Below the pieces are notes generated by a model. That model was not told the origin of the DNA and did not search any database. It saw only the letters and a list, made by a program, of their open reading frames with translations. Source: Terriglobia bacterium (GTDB lineage: Bacteria > Acidobacteriota > Terriglobia > Bryobacterales > Bryobacteraceae). From it: a stretch of 64,000 bases of DNA. Shown here in pieces: positions 63,568-64,000 of this stretch (the stretch's first letter is position 1; each line of letters begins with the position of its first letter). Position numbers and translations under genes: made by a program. The stretch covers positions 1-64,000 of the forward strand of contig JAIQEX010000009.1 in NCBI GenBank assembly GCA_020073615.1, in the 5' to 3' direction.

Positions 63568-63891
63568 GTGCATATGGCAAAGGTGAGAGTTCCGGTGAGG
63601 TTTGAATTTGAGGTGATCCCGATTGAGAAGGTCCCTTCTCGAACTCCCATCGTCTATCCGCCCGCGGACCAACGAGGATCGGAGTACGACAGAATACTCC
63701 GATCCTTAGACAATAACCCCGGCCGCGCGGTGAAAATCATCCGCAAGAACCGCGTTCCATTAGCAAACCTCACCATCAAAGAGCGGCGCGGGATTCAGTC
63801 TGGCCTGATCACAATCAGCAAGAACAGGCTGGAGAAGATCGGCACCCGAGTCGAATCGGATGCGGTTTACGCATTTGTCGAAGCAGAGTAA
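63568..63891 (+). CDS. Small protein of unknown function under a palindromic operator
   Basis: A 107-residue protein, mostly strand-like at the start (VRVPVRFEFEVIPIEKV) with a basic middle (GRAVKIIRKNRVPLANLTIK) and end FVEAE. The GTG at 63568 is preferred, with GGAG (63556-63559) eight bases ahead; ATG at 63574 is an alternative. Base use is less GC-rich than the backbone. I do not recognise a family; an antitoxin or a small DNA-binding protein is possible. Confidence 0.55.
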   Translation: MHMAKVRVPVRFEFEVIPIEKVPSRTPIVYPPADQRGSEYDRILRSLDNNPGRAVKIIRKNRVPLANLTIKERRGIQSGLITISKNRLEKIGTRVESDAVYAFVEAE

Positions 63892-63907
63892 CATCAAGAG
63901 CGCGGCC

Positions 63908-64000
63908 CTACAGCGGGATATTGCCGTGCTTTTTGCGGGGCATGGTGTCCACCTTGTTTTCCAGCATGCGGAGGGCGCGGATGACGCGGGGGCGCGTCTC
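63908..64000 (-). CDS. Acyl-CoA carboxyltransferase (PccB-like), C-terminal end
   Basis: Thirty codons before a TAG at 63908-63910 encode RPRVIRALRMLENKVDTMPR and then KKHGNIPL, the near-invariant C-terminus of propionyl-/methylcrotonyl-CoA carboxylase beta subunits. These transfer carbon dioxide from biotin to the acyl-CoA. The rest of the gene lies outside the window. Confidence 0.8.
   Translation of the reverse strand, partial: ETRPRVIRALRMLENKVDTMPRKKHGNIPL

Overview
The window looks like a chromosomal piece of a high-GC member of the Acidobacteriota, most like the Solibacter/Bryobacter group. Three large MacB/FtsX-type permeases of the acidobacterial duplicated orphan permease (ADOP) family point this way. 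So do an Oar-like TonB receptor with an N-terminal carboxypeptidase-regulatory domain, several Ser/Thr kinases, a sedolisin protease and an ankyrin/squalene-cyclase-like protein. The taxonomic call is inference from gene content; no rRNA gene is present.

Layout. 1-2.8 kb: an accessory island (BrnTA toxin-antitoxin, decayed tyrosine integrase, two-gene HExxH cassette) between two near-identical copies of the 3' end of a HAD hydrolase gene. 3.2-4.0 kb: a lower-GC gene for a membrane-anchored protein that resembles SLOG/STALD nucleotide sensors. 4.0-18.2 kb: metabolism and envelope genes (MFS-TPR-DUF6798 operon, M28 peptidase, DsbA-like protein, altronate-dehydratase family enzyme, sedolisin with a six-repeat C-terminus, ArnT-like transferase, GRP/ureide-like permease). 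18.3-24.1 kb: ADOP permease and TonB receptor, convergent, with repeats and two strong palindromes between them. 24.5-28.9 kb: nitrogen control (amtB, glnB, glnD). 28.9-30.8 kb: a second accessory island (broken AbiJ-like gene, vapB, cut vapC) closed by a diverged copy of the glnD 3' end. 30.8-37.8 kb: two more ADOP genes around an ankyrin/CxxCH protein whose last codons copy an ADOP tail. 38.0-40.4 kb: a MoaD/ThiS-like carrier, a BNR-repeat gene broken by an internal inversion, and a Ser/Thr kinase. 41.3-52.4 kb: a partial type VI secretion cluster (two tssK, tssL, tssM) with its own PP2C phosphatase and kinase. 52.4-55.4 kb: GH3 beta-glycosidase and a PfkB sugar kinase. 55.4-56.1 kb: a VapBC pair. 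56.2-61.5 kb: housekeeping run acylphosphatase-apt-ispE-prs-rplY-pth-rpsF-rpsR-rplI. 61.5-64 kb: DODA-type dioxygenase, a third accessory patch (HEPN-like antitoxin/VapC, a small gene with a palindromic operator) and the C-terminus of a carboxyltransferase.

How the genes work together. AmtB, GlnB and GlnD form a standard ammonium-sensing module. The type VI genes encode the membrane complex and baseplate adaptor plus a kinase/phosphatase pair, which suggests switching by threonine phosphorylation. The most unusual theme is structural: in three separate places accessory cargo lies between two copies of the 3' end of a resident gene (HAD, glnD, ADOP). A lone 3' tail of an SMP-30/gluconolactonase gene may be a fourth case. 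No intact integrase, transposase, CRISPR array, tRNA or rRNA gene was seen.
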